The notes under the pieces: model-generated
Seen by the model: only the letters and a program-made list of their open reading frames with translations
Database searches by the model: none
Told to the model about the DNA's origin: nothing
Shown: positions 9,035 through 18,157 of the stretch, piece by piece
Numbering within the stretch: the first letter of the stretch is position 1
Layout of the letters: each line of letters opens with the position of its first letter
Origin: Rhizobium sp. ICMP 5592
Lineage (GTDB): Bacteria > Pseudomonadota > Alphaproteobacteria > Rhizobiales > Rhizobiaceae
Assembly (NCBI RefSeq): GCF_009498525.1
Contig: NZ_QSNT01000012.1
Location: 1 to 60,434 of the forward strand
Length of the DNA stretch: 60,434 nucleotides
Direction of reading: 5' to 3'
Translations under genes and position numbers: made by a program

Positions 9035-9374
9035 GTATGCTCAAAGCCAAAAGACGGCGGCGACAATAGAGCGTCCGGCATCGTTGCTGCGGATCACATA
9101 GATGATGCCCGAAGCTAATTTGATAAAGCCTCAGTCCAGCAAAACCGCCCGCGCAAATTCGTTGTTGAACTTGCGACGAAGCGTCTCCATCGACCCGCTT
9201 TTTGTTGCGCCGCGCCATCGATGGTGATCATATGGGCCTGATTTCGATGGCCGGCGGAAAGCCGGCCGACCACAGCATGATTCCCAAAAATGCGAAGCGG
9301 TTCTTGGATCAGATCATGCGCCAGCATTGACGCGCCGGACCTCCCATCCGGCCGTGGAAAGTCATAGCATTCCC
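9035..9374. other. Intergenic stretch without a convincing gene
   Basis: About 340 bases between the methyltransferase and the MFS gene. It holds a perfect 7-bp hairpin (GGCCGGC/GCCGGCC, 9249-9267) and the palindromic repeat at 9275-9319. Short open frames here lack ribosome sites and family resemblance. Confidence 0.5.
9275..9319. repeat. Rhizobial palindromic intergenic repeat (45 bp)
   Basis: The element begins GCATGAT and ends ATCATGC, and its interior has CCCAAAAATGCGAAGCGG followed by TTCTTGGATC. This matches my memory of a short dispersed repeat common in rhizobial intergenic regions, where the centre usually reads AAAAGTGCGAAGCGGTTTT. It is the only copy I found in the window. Confidence 0.55.
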
Positions 9375-10826
9375 ATGGACTCGCCAGATACCGCCCCGCA
9401 GGGCCAGACCTTCGCGATCGACCGCGCCCCCCGCCTGCGCTACATCATCCCCGCAGTGGTCGCCGTTGCATTCCTGATGGAACAGCTCGATTCGACGATC
9501 CTCATCACCGCCGTTCCCGACATCGCCAGAAGCCTCGGCACCACGCCTGTCCGCATGAACCTCGCGGTCACGACCTATATCCTGACGCTCGCCATGTTCA
9601 TCCCGGTCAGCGGCTGGTTCGCCGACCGTTTCGGCGCCAGGCGCATCTTTGCCCTGTCGCTCTTCATCTTCACGCTCGGCTCGATCCTCTGCGGCCTGGC
9701 AACGAGCTTGCCGATGCTGATCGCCACCCGCGCCCTGCAGGGCCTCGGCGGCGCGATGATGACCCCCGTCGGCCGCCTCATCCTCATCCGTAGCTTCCCG
9801 CGCAGCCAGCTCGTCACGGCGATGACCTATATGACATTGCCGGCGATCATCGGTCCGGTGATCGGGCCGCTTCTGGGCGGCTTTCTGACGACCTATCTCT
9901 CCTGGCGCTGGATCTTCTGGGTCAACCTGCCCTTCGGCATCATCGGCATGGCGATGGCGCTGAAATATATCGAAGACACCGCTCGCGACACCTCGCTCAA
10001 ATTCGACTTTCCGGGCTTTATCATGGTTGGTGTCGGCTGCCTGCTGCTGCAATACGGCATCGAGAATATCGGCCGACCGGCGATCCCCGTCTGGGCCATC
10101 GTCGCGGTGCTTGCCGCCGCCGGCCTGCTTCTCGTCGGCTTCGTCCGCTACGCCAGGACGGCAGAATCGCCGGCCGTCGATCTCACTTTGTTTAAGCTGC
10201 GCACGTTCCGCGTCGGCACGCTTGCCGGCGGCGTCTGTCGCGTCGGCCTCAACGGCGTGCCCTTCCTGCTGCCGCTGATGCTACAGGTCGGCTTTGGCCT
10301 CAGCCCGATCGTCTCGGGCACGCTGACCTTCGTCAGCGCCCTGAGTTCGCTTGCCGTGCGTCCGGTCTCGTCGAAGATGCTGCGGTTGTTCGGGTTCGAC
10401 CGCGTACTGACTGCGAGCGCGATTTTCGGCGCCGCCATCGTCGCCGGCTTCGCCCTCATTGGGCCGGACACGCCGCACTGGGTCATCATCGTCTATGTCT
10501 TCATCTTCGGCCTGGCGCGTGCCTCGCAGTTCATGACCTCCAACACGCTATCCTATTCCGACACCCCTGCCGCCCAGCTCAGCCGCGCGACCAGCCTTGG
10601 CGGCGTGCTGCAGCAGCTGAGCGTCAGCTTCGGTGTCTCCATCGCCGCCATGCTGCTCGGCCTGGTCACGCTGGATGGCTCTGCGCTGACGCCGGAAAAA
10701 TTCCACATGGCTTTTCTGCTGATGGCAGTTATCCCGCTGCTCGGCCTGCCGGGTTTCCTGAAGCTGCGGCCGGAGGACGGTCGGCAGGTCAGCGGCCATT
10801 ATCGCCATTCGAAGGAAGCTGCCTAA
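9375..10826 (+). CDS. MFS multidrug exporter, DHA2 family
   Basis: A 483-residue inner-membrane transporter expected to have 14 membrane segments. Motif D1-like LDSTILITAVPDIARSL is in TM1, the cytoplasmic loop 2-3 motif reads GWFADRFGARRIFA, and the antiporter motif C region reads PAIIGPVIGPLLGGFL. These place it with the EmrB/QacA proton-drug antiporters. ATG 9375 is chosen; a TTG at 9327 is open but adds a hydrophilic extension. No adaptor gene is adjacent, so it probably works alone. It converges on spoVR with only 12 bases between stops. Confidence 0.88.
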   Translation: MDSPDTAPQGQTFAIDRAPRLRYIIPAVVAVAFLMEQLDSTILITAVPDIARSLGTTPVRMNLAVTTYILTLAMFIPVSGWFADRFGARRIFALSLFIFTLGSILCGLATSLPMLIATRALQGLGGAMMTPVGRLILIRSFPRSQLVTAMTYMTLPAIIGPVIGPLLGGFLTTYLSWRWIFWVNLPFGIIGMAMALKYIEDTARDTSLKFDFPGFIMVGVGCLLLQYGIENIGRPAIPVWAIVAVLAAAGLLLVGFVRYARTAESPAVDLTLFKLRTFRVGTLAGGVCRVGLNGVPFLLPLMLQVGFGLSPIVSGTLTFVSALSSLAVRPVSSKMLRLFGFDRVLTASAIFGAAIVAGFALIGPDTPHWVIIVYVFIFGLARASQFMTSNTLSYSDTPAAQLSRATSLGGVLQQLSVSFGVSIAAMLLGLVTLDGSALTPEKFHMAFLLMAVIPLLGLPGFLKLRPEDGRQVSGHYRHSKEAA

Positions 10827-10838
10827 GGTCTCACGCCC

Positions 10839-12389
10839 TCAGGCTGCAGCGGAAGACAGGCGCGGGTGAGCAAGATGCTCGCGCAGCACCAGACCGGTGC
10901 TGTCGACTTCCTGCATCAGCACATCGTAACTCCAGAGATCGGCAAGGTGCTGCAGCACGCGCTTGGCATCGGCATCCTCCAGAAAGCCGCCGTTCAGCAC
11001 GGTATGCTTGACCAGCAGCCTGCGGTCGCCGGCAAGATCGACATCGACAATCTCGATATGCGGATCGATCCAGCCGACATCATATTGCCGCGCCAGTTCG
11101 CGCCGGATACGGCGATAACCGCGCTCGTCGTGGATCGCCGCCACCCGAAGCCCCTCTTCCTCTTCCGGATCGTCGGTGAGGTGGAACATCCGCATCTTGC
11201 GCATCAGATGCGGGCTGAGGAATTGCGACACGAAGCTTTCGTCGCGATAGTTGGCCCAGAGATCGCGCAGCACCGCCATGGCGTCACCCGTGCCGGCAAT
11301 ATCGGGGAACCATAGCCGGTCCTCTTCCTTCGGCTTGGTCACAATCCGCTCGATGTCCTGCATCATCGCAAAACCGAGTGCGTAAGGGTTAAGGCCGGAA
11401 TAGCGCTGATCGTTGAAGGCCGGCTGGAAGACGACATTGGTGTGGGATTTCAGGAATTCGAGGAAATCGCCGTCGCCGATGCCGCCAAGCTCATGCAGCC
11501 GCGTCATGATGCGGTAATGCACATAGGTCGCGGTGCCCTCGTTCATCACCTTGGTCTGACTTTGCGGATAGAAATATTGCGCGACATGCCGGACGATGCG
11601 CAGGATTTCCCGCTGCCAGGGCTTCAGGCGCGGGGCCATCTTCTCAAGGAAGTAAAGGACGTTCTCCTGCGGCAGGCCGGCCAGCGAACGACGGCGCTCG
11701 AAATCCAGGTCGGGCATGACCTTGCCTTTTCCAACCGGAACGGTGCGCCAGAGATCGTTGAAGATCCGCTCGTCATATTCGCGCCGTTCGCGCTCGCGCG
11801 TTTCCTCCTCGCGCAAGCTCGGCGTCTTCCTGCCAGCATAGCGATGGACGCCATGCGACATCAGCGCATGCGCGGCATCGAGCGTCCGCTCGACGGCGGC
11901 ATGGCCGTAGCGCTCCTCGCAACGGGTGATGTAGCCCTTGGCGAAATTCAGATAGTCGAGAATGCCCTCGGCATCCGTCCAGAGCTTGAAGAGATAATTG
12001 TTCTTGAAGAAGTGATTATGACCGAAGGCGGCGTGCGCGATCACCAGCGCCTGCATCGTCGCCGTATTCTCTTCCATCAGATAGGAGATGCAGGGCGAGC
12101 TGTTGATGACGATCTCATAGGCGAGCCCGCGCAGGCCCTTGCGGTAGAAAGCCTCATGATGAGCGAAATGCTTGCCGAAGGACCAATGCTTGTAGAACAG
12201 CGGCATGCCGATCGAGGAATAGACATCGAGCATCTGCTCGGCAGTGATGATCTCGATCTGGTTGGGATAGACATCAAGGCCGAGCTCGTCGATGGCGACC
12301 CGCTCGCAGGCATCGTGGATCCGCTGGATGGTGGAGAAATCCCAGTCCGCACCGTCGAAAAGCCGTTCCATCGATGCTTTCGCCATCAT
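10839..12389 (-). CDS. SpoVR/YcgB family stress protein
   Basis: A 516-residue SpoVR-family protein, cytosolic by appearance. Typical segments are YPNQIEIITAEQMLDVYSSIGMP, YEIVINSSPCISYLMEENT, HAAFGHNHFFKNNYLF, and VMNEGTATYVHYRIM. The conserved His/Asn cluster in GHNHFFKNN and HEGT-like NEGT hint at metal binding. It overlaps the upstream YeaH gene by 4 bases (ATGA), so it is translated from the prkA-yeaH-spoVR message. The family is named for Bacillus spore cortex formation, but in Gram-negatives its role is unknown and linked to stress and stationary phase. Confidence 0.93.
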   Translation of the reverse strand: MMAKASMERLFDGADWDFSTIQRIHDACERVAIDELGLDVYPNQIEIITAEQMLDVYSSIGMPLFYKHWSFGKHFAHHEAFYRKGLRGLAYEIVINSSPCISYLMEENTATMQALVIAHAAFGHNHFFKNNYLFKLWTDAEGILDYLNFAKGYITRCEERYGHAAVERTLDAAHALMSHGVHRYAGRKTPSLREEETRERERREYDERIFNDLWRTVPVGKGKVMPDLDFERRRSLAGLPQENVLYFLEKMAPRLKPWQREILRIVRHVAQYFYPQSQTKVMNEGTATYVHYRIMTRLHELGGIGDGDFLEFLKSHTNVVFQPAFNDQRYSGLNPYALGFAMMQDIERIVTKPKEEDRLWFPDIAGTGDAMAVLRDLWANYRDESFVSQFLSPHLMRKMRMFHLTDDPEEEEGLRVAAIHDERGYRRIRRELARQYDVGWIDPHIEIVDVDLAGDRRLLVKHTVLNGGFLEDADAKRVLQHLADLWSYDVLMQEVDSTGLVLREHLAHPRLSSAAA

Positions 12390-13657
12390 CCGCCCCTTGT
12401 TTCCGCCGCCCGCCGCTGAAAGAGATCATGGAAGACCGGGTATATCTGGCTGCGATCGCTGACGCGCCGCATCGACAGCACCGGCCAGCCCGCCTGGATG
12501 CGCTCGTAGAGCGACCAGAGCGCCGAACCGGAGGAGATCGCGACGCTCCGCGCCTCGCCCACTTCGAGATAGGCGAAATACTGGCTGACCGGCAGGATGG
12601 CGTCGGTGAGCAGTGCCGCCGCCGTCGCATTGTCCGAATAGGCATTGTCGCCGTCCGACGCCTGCGCGGCATAGATGTTCCAGTCCGATGGCGGGAAGCG
12701 ATCCTGGACGATCCGCCGCATGGCTTCGAGCGCGCTCGACACCTGCGTGCCGCCGGTCGCCGGGCTGCGGAAGAACGTCTCCTCGTCCACCTCCTCGGCC
12801 ACATCCGTATGACGGATGAAGACGATCTCGACGCGGCGATACTGCCGGGTCAGGAAGATGTAGAGCAGCATGTAGAAGCGCTTGGCGAGATCCTTCATGT
12901 GTTCCGACATCGAGCCGGACACGTCCATGAGGCAGAACATCACCGCCTGCGCCACCGGCTTCGGTTCATTCTCGAAACGGCGATAGCGGATATCGATCGG
13001 ATCGATATAGGGAATGCGCCGAACCTTCGATTCCAGCACCTTGATCTCAGCCTCGAGCGCCGCGCGACGCTCGTCGTCCTTGCACTCGGCCGCTTCGGCG
13101 GCGAGCTTGGCGACCGTCTCCGGCTTCGGGCGATGCAGCGCCACACGCCGCATCATCGCCAGCCGCATGGTGCGGTTGATGGCAAGATTGGCCGGCGACC
13201 CGGTCACCGAATAGCCGGACCGAACCGGGTTGATCTGATCGGCCGACACCAGCCGCTTCTTGGCAAGATCGGGAAGTTCGAGGTCGTCGAGGAAAAGATC
13301 GAGGAATTCGTCGCGTGTCAGGATAAAGCGGAAGGCGTCTTCGCCGCTGCCCTCGCCGCCGGCTTTCGGCTTGCCGCCGCCGCTCTCCGGCCGTGGAAGA
13401 ATGTCGCCTTCCAGGAATTCCTTGTTGCCGGGGAAAATATGCTCCCGCAGCCCCTCCGGGCCGCGATGGAACCGAGGCTCCTCGGTTCCATCTAGGGGAA
13501 TGCTGATCTCGCCACCCTTCAGAATGTCCTGAATGTCGCGATTTTGAGAGGATTCATAGACCGCTCTCTGCACCAGCGCTTTTGCTCTTCGCAAAAACCG
13601 TTGACGATTTTCTAGACTTTTTCCGCCTGGGTTCAGGCGTCGGTCAACAATGTGCAT
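12386..13657 (-). CDS. YeaH family (DUF444) VWA-domain protein
   Basis: A 423-residue DUF444 protein. The N-terminus HIVDRRLNPGGKSLENRQRFLRR is the family hallmark. The C-terminal half holds a von Willebrand A-like domain with an intact metal-ion-dependent adhesion motif, CLMDVSGSMSEHMKD, and later GGTQVSSALEAM. It begins 18 bases after prkA and overlaps spoVR. In enterobacteria the homologue YeaH is cotranscribed with the kinase YeaG (PrkA) and acts in nitrogen starvation; here the same order suggests a conserved three-protein pathway. Confidence 0.93.
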   Translation of the reverse strand: MHIVDRRLNPGGKSLENRQRFLRRAKALVQRAVYESSQNRDIQDILKGGEISIPLDGTEEPRFHRGPEGLREHIFPGNKEFLEGDILPRPESGGGKPKAGGEGSGEDAFRFILTRDEFLDLFLDDLELPDLAKKRLVSADQINPVRSGYSVTGSPANLAINRTMRLAMMRRVALHRPKPETVAKLAAEAAECKDDERRAALEAEIKVLESKVRRIPYIDPIDIRYRRFENEPKPVAQAVMFCLMDVSGSMSEHMKDLAKRFYMLLYIFLTRQYRRVEIVFIRHTDVAEEVDEETFFRSPATGGTQVSSALEAMRRIVQDRFPPSDWNIYAAQASDGDNAYSDNATAAALLTDAILPVSQYFAYLEVGEARSVAISSGSALWSLYERIQAGWPVLSMRRVSDRSQIYPVFHDLFQRRAAETRGG

Positions 13658-13675
13658 TCCTTCTTCCTTGGTGGC

Positions 13676-15622
13676 TCATCCCGCCTGTTTCACACGCATG
13701 TACCATTCCACAAGCCGCCGAACCTGACGCTCGGTATAGCCGCGCGCCATCATGCGTTCGACGAATTCGCCATGTTTCTTTTCCGATTCGCCGTCCTTCT
13801 TGGACCCGAACGAGATGACCGGCAGGAGATCCTCGACCTGGGAGAACATCCGCTTTTCAATGACTTCTCGGATCTTCTCATAACTCGTCCAGGACGGATT
13901 CTTGCCGCCATGGCTCGCCCGCGCCCGCAGGCAGAACTTGACGATTTCGTTGCGGAAATCCTTCGGATTGGCGATGCCCGCCGGCTTCTCGATCTTGGTC
14001 AGTTCCTGGTTGAGAAGCTCTCGGTCCAGAAGCTGGCCGGTGTCGGGATCCTTGAAATCGACATCCTCGATCCAGGCGTCGGCGTAGTCGACATAACGGT
14101 CAAAGAGATTCTGGCCGTAGTCTGCATAGGATTCCAGATAAGCCTTCTGGATCTCATGTCCGATGAATTCCGCATAACGCGGCCCGAGCTCGCTCTTGAT
14201 GAACTCGATATAGAGCTTTTCGGTTTCAAGTGGCAGTTGTTCGCGACGGATCGACTGCTCCAGCATATACATCAGATGTACCGGATCGGCGCCGATCTCC
14301 GTCGTATCGTAGTTGAAGGTCGCCGCCAGCACCTTGAAGGCGAAACGGGTAGACGCCCCGTCCATGCCCTCGTCCACACCGGCTGAGTCGCGATATTCCT
14401 GCACGCTGCGCGCCCTCGGATCGGTCTCCTTCAGGCTTTCGCCGTCATAGACCCGAAGCTTGGAGAAGGCCGTCGAGTTCTCGTGCTTGGCAAGTCGCGT
14501 CAGAACCGTGAAGCGGGCGAGCGTTTCCAGCGTCGACGGTGCGCAGGGCGCATCGCTGAGTTCGGATTCCTCGATCAGCTTCTCGTAGATCTTCTGCTCT
14601 TCGGTCACCCGCAGGCAGTACGGAACCTTAACGACGCAGATACGGTCGATGAAGGCTTCATTGTTCTTGTTGGCCTTGAACGTCTGCCATTCCGACTCGT
14701 TCGAATGCGCCAGAATGATGCCGGAGAAGGGAATGGCGCCGATATTCTCGGTGCCGATATAGTTGCTCTCCTGCGTCGCCGTCAGCAGCGGATGCAGCAT
14801 CTTGATCGGCGCCTTGAACATCTCGACGAATTCGAGAATGCCCTGGTTCGCGCGGTTCAGCGCGCCGGAGTAGCTGTAGGCGTCGGGATCGTTCTGCGCC
14901 AGGCTCTCGAGCTTGCGGATATCCACCTTGCCGACCAGCGAAGAGATATCCTGATTGTTCTCGTCACCCGGCTCGGTCTTGGCGATGGCAATCTGCCGCA
15001 ACCTGGACGGCTGTATCCTGACAACGCGGAAGCGGGAAATATCGCCCTCGAACTCTTCCAGCCGCTTCAGGCACCATGGGCTCATCAGCCCGGTCAGGCG
15101 CCGGCGCGGAATGCCGTAGCGCTCCTCGATCATCGGCCCCATAGTCACGGGGTCGAAGAGGCTGAGCGGACTTTCGAACACCGGACTGAGCTCGTTGCCG
15201 GCCTTCAGCACATAGATGGGATGGACTTCCATCAATGACTTCAGCCGCTCGGCAAGCGAGGACTTACCTCCGCCGACCGGGCCGAGCAGATAGATGATCT
15301 GCTTGCGCTCCTCCAGCCCCTGCGCCGCATGGCGGAAGAAGGCGACGATACGCTCGATCGTCTCCTCCATGCCGAAGAAGCCGGCAAAGGCGGGATAGGT
15401 CCGGATCGTCCGGTTCATGAAGATACGCCCAAGGCGAGTATCCTTGGCCGTATCGATCAGCAACGGTTCTCCCATCGCGGCCAGCAGGCGCTCCGACGCA
15501 TTCGCGTACATGAGCGGATCATCCCGGCACGCTTCCAGGTATTCAGAGAATGACATCTCGACTTCGCGCCGTGCTTCGAAAGAACGGGCGAACGTGTTGA
15601 ATAGGACATCGTTGTTTGACAT
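13676..15622 (-). CDS. prkA: PrkA/YeaG AAA+ serine protein kinase
   Basis: A 648-residue PrkA protein, near the normal family length of about 640. The AAA+ domain has Walker A GPVGGGKSS (residues 114-122), and SNESEWQTF, GILEFVEMFKAP and VPYCLRVTEEQKIYEKLI are typical. The C-terminal PrkA kinase-like region ends with a short Arg-rich tail. It heads the prkA-yeaH-spoVR operon. The family phosphorylates protein substrates or acts as an AAA+ protease-like factor under starvation. About 520 bases of gene-free sequence lie upstream, room for complex regulation. Confidence 0.95.
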   Translation of the reverse strand: MSNNDVLFNTFARSFEARREVEMSFSEYLEACRDDPLMYANASERLLAAMGEPLLIDTAKDTRLGRIFMNRTIRTYPAFAGFFGMEETIERIVAFFRHAAQGLEERKQIIYLLGPVGGGKSSLAERLKSLMEVHPIYVLKAGNELSPVFESPLSLFDPVTMGPMIEERYGIPRRRLTGLMSPWCLKRLEEFEGDISRFRVVRIQPSRLRQIAIAKTEPGDENNQDISSLVGKVDIRKLESLAQNDPDAYSYSGALNRANQGILEFVEMFKAPIKMLHPLLTATQESNYIGTENIGAIPFSGIILAHSNESEWQTFKANKNNEAFIDRICVVKVPYCLRVTEEQKIYEKLIEESELSDAPCAPSTLETLARFTVLTRLAKHENSTAFSKLRVYDGESLKETDPRARSVQEYRDSAGVDEGMDGASTRFAFKVLAATFNYDTTEIGADPVHLMYMLEQSIRREQLPLETEKLYIEFIKSELGPRYAEFIGHEIQKAYLESYADYGQNLFDRYVDYADAWIEDVDFKDPDTGQLLDRELLNQELTKIEKPAGIANPKDFRNEIVKFCLRARASHGGKNPSWTSYEKIREVIEKRMFSQVEDLLPVISFGSKKDGESEKKHGEFVERMMARGYTERQVRRLVEWYMRVKQAG

Positions 15623-16149
15623 GGCGCCTCGTTAACTTGCTACTGCAATAAACGTGGACTTAGCGAGACACTTTCCCGCTAGTATCTAAGGTGCGGTAAT
15701 AGTCGCTTCGAATCAATAGGTGACCCTTCAATAATTCGTACGCTTGATTCTAAACGTCATCAATATCTTGAAAGGTTCTTTCACCGGAATTAATTTTAAT
15801 TTCACCCAAAGTTGAATGAATTTTATAAATTCCATCAATGGGGGCATGCGCCAGATCGCGGAAAACGCGAATCCGGATTCACCCATGCGGCCCGGCTAGG
15901 GTCACGGCATCCCGATCGAAACAATGGGAAATTCGGGATGAGGCATACCAGCAGACACCGAAACCTCCGCTGCCATTCTCGGCCGACATGCACACCTATT
16001 GCGATCCTGTCCGGCACTCCATGGCCACTGCAACCGTCAAACAACATCTAGTGCGTCACCGAGGCTCAAATAATCCAGGCCGAACAGGCGGAAAAACCAC
16101 CATCAAATTCGCCGCGCATCTGAAAGTATTTGTGATTTCTTGAGAAAAG
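15623..16149. other. Long gene-free region upstream of prkA
   Basis: About 530 bases between prkA and tRNA-Phe. The part from 15700 to 15835 is clearly AT-rich compared with the rest of the window. Open frames here (for example 15812-16051) have no ribosome site and a Arg/His-rich composition typical of noncoding GC-rich sequence. No clear sigma-54 or RpoH promoter pointing at prkA was found. Confidence 0.45.
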
Positions 16150-16225
16150 TGGTGCCCAGAGCCGGAATCGAACCAGCGACACGCGGATTTTCAATCCGCT
16201 GCTCTACCAACTGAGCTATCTGGGC
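16150..16225 (-). tRNA. tRNA-Phe (GAA)
   Basis: A 76-base gene with encoded CCA. The acceptor arms GCCCAGA and TCTGGGC pair, the D-arm AGCTCAGTTGGTAGAGC is standard, and the anticodon stem GCGGA/TCCGC encloses TTGAAAA with GAA as anticodon. The T-arm has GGTTCGATTCC. It lies after yacG on the same strand and could be part of that transcript. Confidence 0.97.
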
Positions 16226-16421
16226 ATCCGTGCTTCGCGCAAATCATAAGGCCTTGGAAGGCCCTGGGCGGTTGGTTCACCCCGGAAGCGAGCGGGGTTA
16301 TAGCATCTTGTTCGTCCATGTCCAGCCGCAAATGACTCTTTTTTGACAGGAAATGGAATTTTGGCAATTCGCAAACAAAATGAATGGCTTCGCCGGACCG
16401 GACATCGAAATGGCGGCGGGA

Positions 16422-16637
16422 CTATTCCTCTTCGGGATAGTCCGCCTTGGTCTGATCCTCGGTAACGGGAATGGCATAGGAGCCGTTGAGCCACCGAGAC
16501 AGATCGGTCGAACGGCAGCGATCCGAGCAAAAGGGGTAGTGCTCGCGCACCGAAGGCCGACCGCACTCCACGCAAGGCCGTGTCTTGCGCAGCGGCTCGA
16601 TCTTCGCACCCACTTTGATCTTGTCGTCATCCGCCAT
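16422..16637 (-). CDS. yacG: YacG zinc-finger DNA gyrase inhibitor
   Basis: A 71-residue YacG protein. It carries the four-cysteine zinc site CVECGRP and FCSDRCR followed by DLSRWLNGSYAIP, the family signature. In E. coli YacG binds GyrB and blocks DNA binding by gyrase. The start at 16637 (MADDDK) has AGGG 9 bases upstream and follows the maf stop by 5 bases; a GTG/TTG-type extension to 16658 is open but overlaps maf. Gene order maf-yacG is standard in rhizobia. Confidence 0.93.
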   Translation of the reverse strand: MADDDKIKVGAKIEPLRKTRPCVECGRPSVREHYPFCSDRCRSTDLSRWLNGSYAIPVTEDQTKADYPEEE

Positions 16638-16642
16638 GACGG

Positions 16643-17263
16643 TCACCCTTCCTGCCAAGTGGCATGAACGTCGAACCCTTCACCCGCCAGAAGCAGCATG
16701 GTTTCATAAAGTGGCAATCCGACGACATTGGTGTAGGAGCCGATCAGCTTCTGCACGAAGGAGCCGGCGAGCCCCTGAATGCCATAGGCACCCGCCTTGC
16801 CGCGCCATTGCCCGGAGGCGAGGTACATGTCGATGTCCCTGGCCGACAGCCGCTTGAAGCGAACCTTGGTCTCGACGACCTTCTGACGCAGCTTGCGGTC
16901 CGGCGTGATCAGGCAGACGCCGGTATAGACGACATGGCTGCGGCCGGAGAGCAGGTGCAGTGCCGAAGACGCCTCGTCGACGAACTCCGCCTTCGGGAGA
17001 ATCCGTCGGCCGACGGCGACGACCGTGTCGGCGGCAAGGATATAGCTTCCCTGCCAGGCGACATCGCCCTTCACCGCGGCAAAGGCCGCCTCGCCCTTTT
17101 CCGCCGAAAGCCTGCGCGCCAGCGATCGCGGATGCTCCGACTTCTTCGGAGCCTCGTCGATATCCATGGGCATCAGACGCGCCGCTTCGATCCCTGCCTG
17201 ATGCAGGAGGTCGACGCGGCGCGGCGATCCGGAGGCCAGTATCAGCTTGTGTTTCAGCGCCAT
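16643..17263 (-). CDS. maf: Maf nucleoside triphosphate pyrophosphatase
   Basis: A 206-residue Maf/HAM1-fold protein that hydrolyses noncanonical or excess nucleotides such as dTTP, UTP or modified bases to the monophosphate. The N-terminal ILASGSPRRVDLL, the catalytic ADTVV, the SGRSHVVYTGV segment and GKAGAYGIQG are all present; the last, plus SYTNVVGLPL, fits the YhdE (dTTP/UTP) class rather than YceF. It lies between infA and yacG on the minus strand. Confidence 0.92.
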   Translation of the reverse strand: MALKHKLILASGSPRRVDLLHQAGIEAARLMPMDIDEAPKKSEHPRSLARRLSAEKGEAAFAAVKGDVAWQGSYILAADTVVAVGRRILPKAEFVDEASSALHLLSGRSHVVYTGVCLITPDRKLRQKVVETKVRFKRLSARDIDMYLASGQWRGKAGAYGIQGLAGSFVQKLIGSYTNVVGLPLYETMLLLAGEGFDVHATWQEG

Positions 17264-17318
17264 AAAACCTCGACCTGTCAGGCGGGAGACGGACAGCCGG
17301 CTCGAAAACGAGCTGCGA

Positions 17319-17537
17319 CTACTTGAAACGGTAGGTGATGCGGCCCTTGGTCAGGTCGTAAGGGGTCATTTCCACCAGCACCTTGTCACCGGCGAGAACG
17401 CGGATGCGGTTCTTGCGCATGCGGCCAGCGGTGTGGGCGATGATCTCGTGCTCGTTTTCCAGCTTCACGCGGAAGGTTGCGTTCGGCAGCAATTCGGTGA
17501 CGACACCCGGAAATTCTAGGACTTCTTCTTTCGGCAT
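17319..17537 (-). CDS. infA: Translation initiation factor IF-1
   Basis: A 72-residue IF-1, the exact usual length. The OB fold reads from MPKEEVLEFPG through NATFRVKLENEHEIIAHTAG to LVEMTPYDLTKGRITYRFK. IF-1 occupies the ribosomal A site during initiation with IF-2 and IF-3. ATG 17535-17537 follows an AGGAAAAGAAG-like ribosome site. It sits 55 bases before maf and 143 bases after the phosphatase gene. Confidence 0.98.
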   Translation of the reverse strand: MPKEEVLEFPGVVTELLPNATFRVKLENEHEIIAHTAGRMRKNRIRVLAGDKVLVEMTPYDLTKGRITYRFK

Positions 17538-17680
17538 TAAAGCTTCTTTTCCTGTAGGGTTTGAGGCCGGCGCCCGTGGCAAAATGCGGGGTCGCCGGAA
17601 ATTTGCGCGGAAACTACACAATCGACGCGGTTTTGTGAACCACGTTGATAAGGCTTTCTGCATTTGTTTCACGCGGCACC

Positions 17681-18157
17681 TTAAAGGGAGCCGCGATGTT
17701 CCACCAGCCTGCTTTCGATCAGGCCCTGAAGATAGTCCCGCACATCCCGGTAGGCATCGAGAATCTGCTCGCGCGTGTCGCCGATCGCCGAGGGGTCCAT
17801 GGTCGGCCAATAGATGACCTCGATGGCATTGGCCCGCGTCAGTTCCAGCGCCGCGTGATGCGCCTCGGGAGAGAGCGTGATGATGAGATCGAAGAAATCA
17901 TCCTCCAGATCCTGCAGCGTCTGCGGCTGCCGGCGTCCGAGTGACAGGCCGATCTCCTCAAGGACGACATCGACGAAGGAATTGCGTTCGCCGGCTCGCA
18001 CGCCCGCCGAGGCGATATAGGTGCCCTGCGGCAGCATTCCACGCGCAATCACCTCCGCCATCGGCGAGCGGATGGTGTTCAGCCCGCACATGAAGAGGAT
18101 AGCGCCTGGCGCCTTGCCGCTATGCTTGACCGCCTCTAGCTGCTCCATCGCCGTCAC
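17681..18157 (-). CDS. Low-molecular-weight phosphotyrosine phosphatase-like protein
   Basis: A 158-residue protein of the LMW-PTP/arsenate reductase fold. The P-loop reads FMCGLNTIRSPMAE, keeping the CX5R(S/T) catalytic pattern with Cys24, Arg30 and Ser31, though the usual VCxGNxCRS wording is altered. The general-acid loop is probably IYWPTMDPS near residue 118, where the Asp lies in the expected DP motif. It overlaps UPF0262 by 4 bases. The substrate is unknown; the altered P-loop suggests a divergent specificity shared by rhizobial orthologues at this locus. Confidence 0.85.
   Translation of the reverse strand: MTAMEQLEAVKHSGKAPGAILFMCGLNTIRSPMAEVIARGMLPQGTYIASAGVRAGERNSFVDVVLEEIGLSLGRRQPQTLQDLEDDFFDLIITLSPEAHHAALELTRANAIEVIYWPTMDPSAIGDTREQILDAYRDVRDYLQGLIESRLVEHRGSL

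Noticed and set aside
9115..9327. 70-codon minus-strand frame upstream of the MFS gene
   Set aside because: It runs through the palindromic repeat and hairpin; no ribosome site and no similarity recognised.
12374..13495. 373-codon plus-strand frame opposite yeaH
   Set aside because: Antisense to the VWA-domain gene; no ribosome site and shadow composition.
15767..15773. CTTGAAA resembling an RpoH -35 element near prkA
   Set aside because: It points away from prkA and has no matching -10 downstream.
15812..16051. 79-codon frame in the prkA upstream region
   Set aside because: Composition dominated by His, Arg and Pro and no ribosome site.
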